Origin: CAG-390 sp964522215
GTDB taxonomy: Bacteria > Bacillota > Clostridia > Oscillospirales > CAG-272
Assembly: GCA_964522215.1 (NCBI GenBank)
Contig: CAZFVR010000005.1
Coordinates: forward strand, 29,128 to 93,127
Reading direction: 5' to 3'
Length of the DNA stretch: 64,000 bases
Every line of letters begins with the position of its first letter. The first letter of the stretch is position 1. Both the position numbers and the translations under genes were made by a program. Positions 9,625 through 17,276 of this stretch are shown piece by piece. Under the pieces are notes generated by a model. It saw nothing but the letters and a program-made list of their open reading frames with translations, was not told the DNA's origin and searched no databases.

Positions 9625-10824
9625 TCAATCGCCCACGCCGTCGCGGCGGGACATTACCATGGTACACACAACGGTGGGCAGAACGCTGATCAAAAATACT
9701 GCGACCAGGATAACTATCTCAAGCGGGTACACGCGGGCCGCGTTCAGCACGACGCCCATTGTGGCAACATAATCCTTCATAAACACCATGCAAAGGCGGG
9801 AGATGGCAAACGCCAGCAGGACAGATACACCGCCGATAAGGCTGTTTTGAATAACATACAGCAGATTTATCTTTTTCATGCCGATGCCTATCAGCCGCAT
9901 AAGGGCTATCTCCTTGGCGGAGTTGTACATATTAAGCAGGGTGATGATCGATATGACCATTATATTCATAACAAGGATTATACCGCAAAGCACAAAAACT
10001 ATATATTTTGTGTTGTTGGTCTCGTCCAGCACTCCGCGCACCGTTGCCATAGGCTCGATGGCTGTCAGCGTATATGTACCCTCGCGGTCAGTGGTGACCC
10101 GGCCGTCATATTCGTTTACAAGCTGCATGGCATAGCCGGGGTTTTTGGTCTTTACAAGTATCGCGCAAACAGTCCCCGCCTCAGCATGGTCGTGCTCCTC
10201 TTCGCCCTCATCCTCACCCTCGGCCTCGTGATCGTGGACGGCCCAGATCGTGCGCAGCTGGGTAAATACTACGTTATCGTAAACGGTGTGGCTCTCCTCA
10301 AGAATACCTACGACAGTGAGCGCTTGGTGATGCTCGTCCCCCACCGAGTGGCTGGTGTGGATCTCGTCTCCCACCTCAACACCCTGGAGCTTTGCAACAG
10401 ATGAACCCAGCACCACCTCAAGCGTTGCGGAGTCATCAAACATGCGCCCCCGGGCCACCTCGCGGCTGTCAAGGAACGCCGCCGATGTGCCCACCACCGA
10501 GTGGCCGTTATAGCTATCCGCCATTGCAAAGGGGATCACCGAATTTACGCGGCTGTCACGCTGAAGCTCCTCCACCACGGTATAGGGAATGGTGCCGAGC
10601 GGTGAATCGGTAAAATACATGGTGTTCATGGCAAGCTGGGTCTTACTGCCGGACGGACCGATAATGGCGGAATAATAGCCCGCAGTACCGGTGATACCGT
10701 CGCTCACCTGCTCGGCAGTGTTAAAGGCCAGCACGCCGACACCCGCCGAGATGACTATGGATAAAAGCACAAGCATCACCTGCACCTTTTTTATCATCAT
10801 ATTTTTAATTGCAAATTTAAACAT
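9625..10824 (-). CDS. FtsX/MacB-type ABC permease with His-rich acidic loop
   Basis: 399 residues: one N-terminal membrane helix (VMLVLLSIVISAGVGVLAF), a ~240-residue extracytoplasmic domain, then three C-terminal helices, the FtsX/LolE layout. The extracytoplasmic part carries VHDHEAEGEDEGEEEHDHAEA, a run of His, Glu and Asp that looks metal-binding. The start is 16 nt after the ATPase stop. Together with the ATPase and the downstream lipoprotein it should form a mechanotransmission or exporter-type complex. Metal specificity cannot be read from sequence; zinc is the most likely guess from the His-rich loop and gene company. Confidence 0.87.
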   Translation of the reverse strand: MFKFAIKNMMIKKVQVMLVLLSIVISAGVGVLAFNTAEQVSDGITGTAGYYSAIIGPSGSKTQLAMNTMYFTDSPLGTIPYTVVEELQRDSRVNSVIPFAMADSYNGHSVVGTSAAFLDSREVARGRMFDDSATLEVVLGSSVAKLQGVEVGDEIHTSHSVGDEHHQALTVVGILEESHTVYDNVVFTQLRTIWAVHDHEAEGEDEGEEEHDHAEAGTVCAILVKTKNPGYAMQLVNEYDGRVTTDREGTYTLTAIEPMATVRGVLDETNNTKYIVFVLCGIILVMNIMVISIITLLNMYNSAKEIALMRLIGIGMKKINLLYVIQNSLIGGVSVLLAFAISRLCMVFMKDYVATMGVVLNAARVYPLEIVILVAVFLISVLPTVVCTMVMSRRDGVGD

Positions 10825-10839
10825 TACACTCGCCTCCCA

Positions 10840-11481
10840 TCAAACATCACGCACATTGCCTGTCATTTCGTTCATATCGATAACATGATCAAAATATCCC
10901 GCAAGTCGCTCGTCATGCGTAACGGCAATAAGCGTTTTGCCGCGCGAGATCTCGCACAGCTCGCGCATTACAGCCTCGCCTATGGCAAAATTCAAATTGC
11001 CGGTCGGCTCGTCCGCCAAAATGATATCCGGCGTCTTTACCAGTGCGCGAACGATGGCCACGCGCTGTTTTTGTCCGCCTGAAAGCTGGCGCACCTTTTT
11101 TTGCCGCTGTTCGTAAATGCCCAGGCGTTGCATAAGCTCGCCGGCGCGGGAGGTATCCACCCCCTCAAGGCGGAGGATGTTGATGTTATCCAGCACAGTC
11201 ATATCGGGGATGAGCTTAAAATCCTGAAAGATGTAGCCGATGTGCTCAATGCGAAAACGATCACGCTCGCTTTGCGGCAGTCGGCTCATCTCGCGGCCGT
11301 CAATGATCATCTCCCCGGCCTCGGGGCTGAGTATTCCCGCTATCATATTCAGCAGTGTGGACTTGCCGCAGCCGGATGCGCCAAGCAGCATATATGAGGC
11401 GCCATCCTCAAAAACCATATCATGATAGTCGATGGCAGTCTCGTTTTTGAATTTTTTGGTTACTCCTTTGATCTCTATCAT
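10840..11481 (-). CDS. ABC transporter ATP-binding protein (LolD/MacB class)
   Basis: 213 residues, the normal size for the LolD/FtsE class. Walker A GASGCGKST, signature LSGGQKQR, Walker B IILADEPTGNL and the switch His in AVTHD are all present, so it should be an active ATPase. It is the cytosolic motor for the adjacent FtsX-type permease. Confidence 0.96.
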   Translation of the reverse strand: MIEIKGVTKKFKNETAIDYHDMVFEDGASYMLLGASGCGKSTLLNMIAGILSPEAGEMIIDGREMSRLPQSERDRFRIEHIGYIFQDFKLIPDMTVLDNINILRLEGVDTSRAGELMQRLGIYEQRQKKVRQLSGGQKQRVAIVRALVKTPDIILADEPTGNLNFAIGEAVMRELCEISRGKTLIAVTHDERLAGYFDHVIDMNEMTGNVRDV

Positions 11482-11543
11482 AGCAAATACCTTTCCAAAA
11501 TAAACAAGATAGTATAAATAATTCCGCGATATTGAATGTAAAA

Positions 11544-11609
11544 AGCTCCGTTTGGGTACACCTTGGACGCAAAAAACAGCACGACAAAGCTACCCCGCAA
11601 AACGGAGCT
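11544..11609 (-). terminator. Large-loop hairpin after the Cys-rich gene
   Basis: On the minus strand AGCTCCGTTTTG pairs with CAAACGGAGCT and is followed by TTTTTA; the loop is about 40 nt and contains a second possible stem (GGGTAGC-type / GTACCC). It can terminate transcription after the Cys-rich gene or attenuate entry into the ABC genes. Confidence 0.6.
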
Positions 11610-11620
11610 GTATTATTTTT

Positions 11621-11974
11621 TCAGTTTAACAGTTTGACCTTTAAGGTTATGGGCGAGCGTGCGGGCAGGCAGGCGACGATCTCGGCGGCGTGCGCCGATA
11701 TGCGGCAGACCTGCAACAGGGTATAAAGGCATACCGCCGCAAAGGCCGCCGAGCGCATTATGTAGGAGGCAACAGAGATCAGCAGACAAATACGGCAACC
11801 ACCGCAGGTGCACGGACCCCCTATTGCGGTACAATCACACACGCAATCGTGATCGGCAAGGGCGGAGACCTCCACGGATGCCGCAAACAAGGAAAGCAGG
11901 ACCGCCACGGCAAATATGACCGCAAGTATACGGCGCGTGCGTGATGATGACATTGATCTCGCAACAGATATCAT
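11621..11974 (-). CDS. Cys-rich small membrane protein, head of metal ABC operon
   Basis: 117 residues. The start is firm: AGGAGG 7 nt before ATG 11974. After an N-terminal signal/membrane helix (ILAVIFAVAVLLSLFAASVEV) comes a Cys-rich block DHDCVCDCTAIGGPCTCGGC, then RIC and a second hydrophobic segment. Small proteins with an H-x-C...C-x-C...C-x2-C cluster in front of membrane helices occur near zinc-transport genes in Clostridia; the assignment here is by pattern only. It is transcribed from the consensus promoter at 12078-12106. A metal-binding or metal-sensing role is likely but unproven. Confidence 0.75.
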   Translation of the reverse strand: MISVARSMSSSRTRRILAVIFAVAVLLSLFAASVEVSALADHDCVCDCTAIGGPCTCGGCRICLLISVASYIMRSAAFAAVCLYTLLQVCRISAHAAEIVACLPARSPITLKVKLLN

Positions 11975-12056
11975 TTGGCAGCCTCCTTTCAGCTTTCATC
12001 TTGATCGTATTGTACAGCCCTTTTGTGACAGGCGGGTGTTGATGACATGAAAAATT

Positions 12057-12098
12057 CCCGCCGCGGATGACGTATATATTATACATCACGGCGGCGGG
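12057..12098 (-). terminator. Terminator hairpin overlapping the next promoter
   Basis: CCCGCCGC pairs with GCGGCGGG, followed on the minus strand by AATTTTTC, 44 nt after the lipoprotein stop. The loop contains the -10 box of the promoter of the downstream operon; the same bases form an imperfect palindrome GATGTATA...TATACGTC. Confidence 0.65.
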
Positions 12099-12106
12099 GT
12101 TGTCAA
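12078..12106 (-). promoter_or_regulatory. Sigma-A promoter of the Cys-rich/ABC operon
   Basis: Minus strand TTGACA (12101-12106), 17-bp spacer, TATAAT (12078-12083). The -10 lies inside the palindrome described at 12057-12098, a suitable place for a repressor. Confidence 0.82.
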
Positions 12107-12141
12107 GTGGGACGGACGCGCAGCGTGTATACGAGCCGCCC

Positions 12142-13425
12142 TTATTCCATCGTAGGTGTAAATCTGTATATATTTCCGCCGTTCCAGCTCTTATTATTGC
12201 CGATGATATAAAACACGTCACCAACGCGGACTATGTTTTCCGGCTCGCCGGAGAAGGTTATCGGATACTCGCCCACAAAATCGCCGCTCTTATCATAGGC
12301 GATAACACAGTTGGTCTGGTATCTTACAAAATACAGATACTCGCTGTCACAGTCCATGCCCTGCGTAACGTAGGGATGTCCCTTTGAGGTGTAGGCGCGG
12401 GAGAGCTTAAACTCTTTTGTAAGCTTTGCAAAGTTATCGCCGCCGCTGACGCCGACCCAATAGCAGTCAAGCGACTCGTCATAGCTGAGGCAATAGATAT
12501 TCAGCGGTATCTTGACCTTTTCCTTAAACTCAAGCGTTTCGGCATCAAAGACAGAGAGCATGTTGCGGTCGGGTGCGTTATGCACGACTATAAGCTCATT
12601 GGTGCTCTTGACATATGAGATATCGTTGCCGTGGCAGACCAAAAGATCCTTTGCAGTCTGCACCACACGCATGGTGGAGATATCTATCTTTACCATTGCG
12701 CTTTTTGACTCATTGGTCTTGCCGCCGTCGTTGAGGATGACGTAAAGATACCGTCCGTCACTTGTGCCGCCCTGTATGATCTTACAGCCGCCCACGGGCT
12801 GGATGGTACCCACCAGCTCACCGGAGAGCGTTGTGGTCTTATCCTTGGCAAAATATTGGCTGATGGTAGGCTCAATATTTTCGCTTTTTATATCCACGCC
12901 GCGCGGGATAACAAGGTCGCCGGCCTCTGTTATAAAGTTTTGGGCGATATAGTCAAACGCCTCCAAAAGCTTGCGCTCGGTGGTGGCATTGATCACTAAC
13001 TTTCCGCCGACCTCGCGGATAATGTAAAAATACCCGCCCTCGGCATCTATCTCTGCGCTTACCGCCGCAGATTCCTCGCGCTCGGTGTGACCCACCAGTA
13101 TCTCATGCTCGGCCGCGCCGTCTGCCTTTATATACCAGTCGATGGTCATATCCAGCCTGCACCCGGTGCGGTCGGCAATAAGCTCGCGCAGGTCGCTTGC
13201 CGCAGTCTTTTCGTAGCTGCCCGCCACGTCCGGGCGAACTATAACATAATCGGAGGCGCCGCCCGATACCACACGGTGGTCACCGTTTACATCCTCGGCG
13301 GCAGTGGTCTCGGCGTTCGGTGCGACGGTGGTCTCCTCTCCGCCCGCGGCAGGCTTGCAGGAGACGGTAAGCGATGCTGTGGCAAACAGTGCCAAAAGCA
13401 CGGAGAGCATTTTTGTCTTCTTCAT
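12142..13425 (-). CDS. Lipoprotein with alpha-glucuronidase-N-like domain and propeller-like C-terminus
   Basis: 427 residues, lipobox LTVSC near residue 23, then a Thr/Glu/Ala-rich linker. Residues ~60-170 (TAASDLRELIADRTGCRL; EILVGHTEREES; GGKLVINATTERKLLEAFDYI) resemble the small alpha/beta domain found at the N-terminus of some clostridial glycoside-active proteins. The remainder has repeats typical of a beta-propeller (DGRYLYVILNDGG; VGDVFYIIGNN). No catalytic motif is visible. It is monocistronic, transcribed from the promoter at 13499-13527. The same N-terminal domain type recurs in the protein at 55335-56876. A surface glycan-binding role is a guess. Confidence 0.75.
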   Translation of the reverse strand: MKKTKMLSVLLALFATASLTVSCKPAAGGEETTVAPNAETTAAEDVNGDHRVVSGGASDYVIVRPDVAGSYEKTAASDLRELIADRTGCRLDMTIDWYIKADGAAEHEILVGHTEREESAAVSAEIDAEGGYFYIIREVGGKLVINATTERKLLEAFDYIAQNFITEAGDLVIPRGVDIKSENIEPTISQYFAKDKTTTLSGELVGTIQPVGGCKIIQGGTSDGRYLYVILNDGGKTNESKSAMVKIDISTMRVVQTAKDLLVCHGNDISYVKSTNELIVVHNAPDRNMLSVFDAETLEFKEKVKIPLNIYCLSYDESLDCYWVGVSGGDNFAKLTKEFKLSRAYTSKGHPYVTQGMDCDSEYLYFVRYQTNCVIAYDKSGDFVGEYPITFSGEPENIVRVGDVFYIIGNNKSWNGGNIYRFTPTME

Positions 13426-13498
13426 GGCAAATAATATATCCTTTCAGACAGAACGCGCCGATGTTAAAAACAGTATCGGTGCGCGCATATTTTACTAT

Positions 13499-13527
13499 AT
13501 TGTACCGCATTTTTGCACAAAAATCAA
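13499..13527 (-). promoter_or_regulatory. Promoter of lipoprotein gene
   Basis: Minus strand TTGATT (13522-13527), 17-bp spacer, TACAAT (13499-13504). It is divergent from the promoter at 13579. Confidence 0.7.
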
Positions 13528-13578
13528 CCCCCGCGGCGCATTTTCACAGTGAAACGCCAATAATTATATGCGCAGTAT

Positions 13579-13607
13579 TTGACAAGCGGCGCATTGTGTG
13601 CTATAAT
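13579..13607 (+). promoter_or_regulatory. Sigma-A promoter of the 13675 gene
   Basis: TTGACA (13579-13584), 17-bp spacer, TATAAT (13602-13607). Confidence 0.88.
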
Positions 13608-13674
13608 TATAATGTATAGCTATGTAAAGATCGGTCTGCAACCGCAAATAAAAACATATGATCGGAGACACTAC

Positions 13675-14676
13675 ATGTCGCAACATGAGATATCCGGAGC
13701 CGTGGCAGGCGTGCTCCGTGCGGCCACGATCATCCTGGTCGCCCTTTTGATATACCTGCTTATATGCTCATCCACCGGGATCTTTTACAAAAGATTTATG
13801 TCGGCCTCCCAAAAGATAGCCCGCATACCCGGACTTTCTGACGGTTTTATACCGCAGGGCATCTGCTACTGCGAAGCGCTTGATGCCTATCTTTGCTGCG
13901 GATATCTTGACGATGCACCATCCCGCCTTTACGTGATCCCCGCGGACGGCGGCGAGGTGCGCGGACTGCTTTTACGCCGCGAAAACGGCGAGGATTATAT
14001 AGGCCACGCGGGCGGGGTATCCTCCTCCGGCGAGCATATATGGATAAGCAATCAAAAAAAGGCCTTTCACCTGACCGTAGATGCGGTGGCGGAGGCGGCA
14101 GACGGCTCGTATGTAGCCTTTGACGGCTATTTTGGCGTAAATGTTAACGCCTCCTTTACCTTTGCCGATGAGGAATATTTTTGGATAGGCGAGTACCATC
14201 TTGGCGACAAATACAAAACGCGGGATGAAAATCACCGCCGCACGCCCGACGGCTCGGAGCACGGCGCGATGATATACGGCTACAAGCGGGACGACACCAC
14301 GGTATACGGTGTAGATCCCGAAAGACCCGCCATTGCCCTTTCGGTGCGCGATATCGTGCAGGGCTTTTGCGTGACGGAGGACGGCAGATATCTGCTCTCT
14401 ACCTCCGCCGGAATGGATAATTCCCACCTTTACATATACGATTGCCGCCAAGTGGTCCCCACCGATCATGTGACCTACGGCGGGCGGGAGATACCGCTTT
14501 ATTATCTTGATTCCACCACCGTGAAGGACACCCTGACCCTGCCCCGCATGAGCGAGGATCTGGATTACCATGACGGGCGCGTGCTGGTGGCCTTTGAATC
14601 CGGCGCTGGTAAGTACGGCGGCCGGATAATTCCCTTTGCGATAAAGCATATAATGGGATTTGAGATAGGAGAGTAA
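13675..14676 (+). CDS. Membrane-anchored propeller-like protein, unknown function
   Basis: 333 residues from ATG 13675, chosen because CGGAGA sits 6 nt upstream and the promoter is just before it. One N-terminal membrane helix (ATIILVALLIYLLICSSTGIF) anchors an extracytoplasmic domain with Trp/Tyr-rich strands (GFIPQGICYC, AYLCCGYLDDAPSRLYVI, HIWISNQKKAFHL) suggestive of a beta-propeller. No catalytic motif is evident. It heads a plus-strand run that continues with an M42 peptidase, an oxidoreductase and surface-glycan genes. I do not recognise a named family. Confidence 0.72.
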   Translation: MSQHEISGAVAGVLRAATIILVALLIYLLICSSTGIFYKRFMSASQKIARIPGLSDGFIPQGICYCEALDAYLCCGYLDDAPSRLYVIPADGGEVRGLLLRRENGEDYIGHAGGVSSSGEHIWISNQKKAFHLTVDAVAEAADGSYVAFDGYFGVNVNASFTFADEEYFWIGEYHLGDKYKTRDENHRRTPDGSEHGAMIYGYKRDDTTVYGVDPERPAIALSVRDIVQGFCVTEDGRYLLSTSAGMDNSHLYIYDCRQVVPTDHVTYGGREIPLYYLDSTTVKDTLTLPRMSEDLDYHDGRVLVAFESGAGKYGGRIIPFAIKHIMGFEIGE

Positions 14677-14812
14677 GCGCGCTCCGCGCAGCGGACTGAT
14701 ATTCGCTTGCGGATCTCTTCCGCAACTGCACGCAAAGCACCCAACACCTCCACGTTGATCAGAGCCAAGATCCACCAAGGACAACATATATATCCCAAAG
14801 AAAGAGTGAAAA

Positions 14813-15886
14813 ATGAAGACACAAAAGATAATTCCCGATAATTTCAGGGAATATTATTTCAGCACGGTATGCGAGCTTATGTCCCGTCCGAGTCCCTCCG
14901 GATACCACCGCGAGGTAGCACCGCTGATCGAACGCTTGGCGGGCGAGGTGGGCTGTCGCTTTGAGCGCACCGCAAAGGGCGGCTTTTTGCTGACCTACCC
15001 CGGGCGCACCTCCGACTCTCCAATAGGCGCATGCGCTCACTGCGATACACTTGGCGCCATGGTGCGCTCGATAGATGCGGACGGCGGGCTGGCCCTCTCC
15101 TCGATCGGCGGTCCGATATGGGCCACCCTTGACGGCGAGTACTGCACCGTGATCACACGCGAGGGCAAAAAATACAGCGGCACGATACTCTCCCGCAGCC
15201 CTGCAGTGCATGTCTACCCGGATGCCGCCGCCCGTAAGCGCGACCCCGACAACATGTATGTGCGGCTTGACGAGGTGGTATCCTCCGCCGCGGACGTTCG
15301 CGCACTCGGCATTGACACCGGCGACTACATCTGCTTTGACCCCAAGACCACAGTGACACCCTCCGGCTTTTTGAAATCCCGCTTTATTGACGACAAGGCA
15401 AGCGTTGCCTGCCTGCTTACCGCCGCGCATGTGATGCATGAGGCGGGGTTCGTTCCGGAGCATGATATAAAAATAGTATTCACCATGTACGAGGAGATAG
15501 GTCACGGCGGCGCGTGCATGCCTGCGGTCAGCGAGATGCTGGGCGTTGACATGGGCTGTGTGGGGCTGGATCTTGCCTGCACCGAGCATGATGTTTCCAT
15601 CTGCGTTAAGGATTCGGGCGGTCCTTACGACTATGACCTCACCTCTCGCCTGATCTCGCTGGCAAAGGGAGCGGAGCTTTCCTATGCCGCCGACATCTAC
15701 CCCTTTTACGGCTCGGATATCGGGGCCATGTGGCGCGGAGGGGCAGATATCCCCGGTGCGCTGATAGGCCCGGGCGTGCATGCCTCACACGGCATGGAGC
15801 GCACTCACTTTGACGGCATTGCCAACACCATAGCACTAATTCTACTTTATTTCGGCTTTGATACACCCCGCACGGAGGCAGTTTAA
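14813..15886 (+). CDS. M42 family metallopeptidase
   Basis: 357 residues, the normal length for M42 (glutamyl aminopeptidase/FrvX-like) di-zinc peptidases. The metal and catalytic motifs are visible: ACAHCDTLG (first His; the usual AHxDE has a Thr here), FIDDKAS (bridging Asp), MYEEIGHGG (general base Glu), DLACTEHD and the terminal HASHGMERTH. It likely trims peptides in the cytosol. It is followed after only 3 nt by an oxidoreductase gene, so the two are co-transcribed. The start is supported by a weak AAGAG site. Confidence 0.92.
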   Translation: MKTQKIIPDNFREYYFSTVCELMSRPSPSGYHREVAPLIERLAGEVGCRFERTAKGGFLLTYPGRTSDSPIGACAHCDTLGAMVRSIDADGGLALSSIGGPIWATLDGEYCTVITREGKKYSGTILSRSPAVHVYPDAAARKRDPDNMYVRLDEVVSSAADVRALGIDTGDYICFDPKTTVTPSGFLKSRFIDDKASVACLLTAAHVMHEAGFVPEHDIKIVFTMYEEIGHGGACMPAVSEMLGVDMGCVGLDLACTEHDVSICVKDSGGPYDYDLTSRLISLAKGAELSYAADIYPFYGSDIGAMWRGGADIPGALIGPGVHASHGMERTHFDGIANTIALILLYFGFDTPRTEAV

Positions 15887-15889
15887 CAA

Positions 15890-17236
15890 ATGGACAACAC
15901 AAATCAAATAAACCAAACAAACACACAAGCAACAAACAACACCACGGAGCGCATCTTTAAGGTGGGCATTATAGGCCTTGGCTGTCGCGGCGAATCGATG
16001 ACCGGGCTTGTTGCCGAGCGCGACGACGTTTGCATCACCGCGGTGTGCGACGTGTATGACGACCGTGTATCGATGATGCAGGAGCGGCTGGCGGCGCAGG
16101 GACTCCCCCGCCCCGTGGGATACACCGACTACCACCGCGTGATAGACTCGCCCGACACCGAGGTGATATTTGTATTTGCGGCGTGGGAGGCGCATGTGGA
16201 CATCGCCGTGGCGGCAATGGAAGCCGGTAAGCCGGTTGCCTTTGAGGTTGGCGGCGCGTACACGATCGATGACTGCCGCCGCCTTGTTGAGACCTACGAG
16301 CGCACCCGCACCCCCGTGATGATGCTGGAAAACTGCATGTACGGCATACGCGAGATGACGGTGACGGAGATGGCTCGCGACGGCGTGTTTGGCGAGATCA
16401 TGCATGTGGACGGCGGATATATGCACGACCTGCGCTCAGAGATATCCTTTGGCGAGCGCAACAGGCACTACCGCCTGCGCAATTATCTTGCCCGCAACTG
16501 CGAGAACTACCCCACCCACGAGCTGGGGCCCATCTGCCGTTTGCTTGAGATAAACGAGGGCAACAGCTTTGTATCTCTCTCATCCTTCGCCTCTGCCTCA
16601 CGCGGCATCAACGACTACGCCGCACGCACGCCCGGCGTGCCCGCAGAGCTGCGTGAAGCGCACTTTGCGCAGGGTGATGTTGTGACAACTATCTTGACCA
16701 CCGCGCGCGGCCAAACGGTAAAGCTTACCCTTGACACCACACTGGCCCGCCCCTACAGCCGCGGTCTTACAGTGCACGGCACACGCGGATATTTTTCGGA
16801 GGACACCCTCTCTGTCTACAGCGACAGCGAGAACACCGAGGCCGACCATTTTAGGTGGCGCCGGTTTTGGGGCAACTTCGACAGCTGGCAGGAGAGATAT
16901 CAGCCCGAGCTTTGGCGCGAGTACACCGAAGCCGGCATAAAGCGCGGCCACGGCGGCATGGACTTTTTGGTGATAGATGCCTTTATGACCTCCCTGCATG
17001 AGGGCGAGCCGATGCCGATCGATATCTACGATGCGGCGGTGATGATGGCCGTCACGCCCCTCTCCGAGCTTTCGATCTCCCGCGGCGGCATGCCGGTAGC
17101 CTTCCCCCGCTTTGGCGGTGAGGGCACGGTAACTCTTGCCTCCTCCGCTGCGGAACAGGACAACGACGCAAGCAACACAGATAACGCAAAAACCACACCG
17201 CGCTGCCATACAAAATACGCCCTGCATCGGGTATGA
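15890..17236 (+). CDS. Gfo/Idh/MocA family oxidoreductase
   Basis: 448 residues. After a polar 20-residue tail rich in Asn and Thr, the Rossmann start KVGIIGLGCRGESMTG binds NAD(P). KPVAFEVGGAYTIDDC stands where most members have the EKP catalytic-Lys motif; here it reads GKPVAFE. The C-terminal alpha/beta domain is of GFO_IDH_MocA_C type. The substrate is unknown; sugars or sugar acids are usual. The 3' part overlaps the region upstream of the next gene by ordinary spacing (40 nt). Confidence 0.88.
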   Translation: MDNTNQINQTNTQATNNTTERIFKVGIIGLGCRGESMTGLVAERDDVCITAVCDVYDDRVSMMQERLAAQGLPRPVGYTDYHRVIDSPDTEVIFVFAAWEAHVDIAVAAMEAGKPVAFEVGGAYTIDDCRRLVETYERTRTPVMMLENCMYGIREMTVTEMARDGVFGEIMHVDGGYMHDLRSEISFGERNRHYRLRNYLARNCENYPTHELGPICRLLEINEGNSFVSLSSFASASRGINDYAARTPGVPAELREAHFAQGDVVTTILTTARGQTVKLTLDTTLARPYSRGLTVHGTRGYFSEDTLSVYSDSENTEADHFRWRRFWGNFDSWQERYQPELWREYTEAGIKRGHGGMDFLVIDAFMTSLHEGEPMPIDIYDAAVMMAVTPLSELSISRGGMPVAFPRFGGEGTVTLASSAAEQDNDASNTDNAKTTPRCHTKYALHRV

Positions 17237-17276
17237 TCCGAGCGGTACGATAAAAGACAAAGGAACGGAAGTCAAA

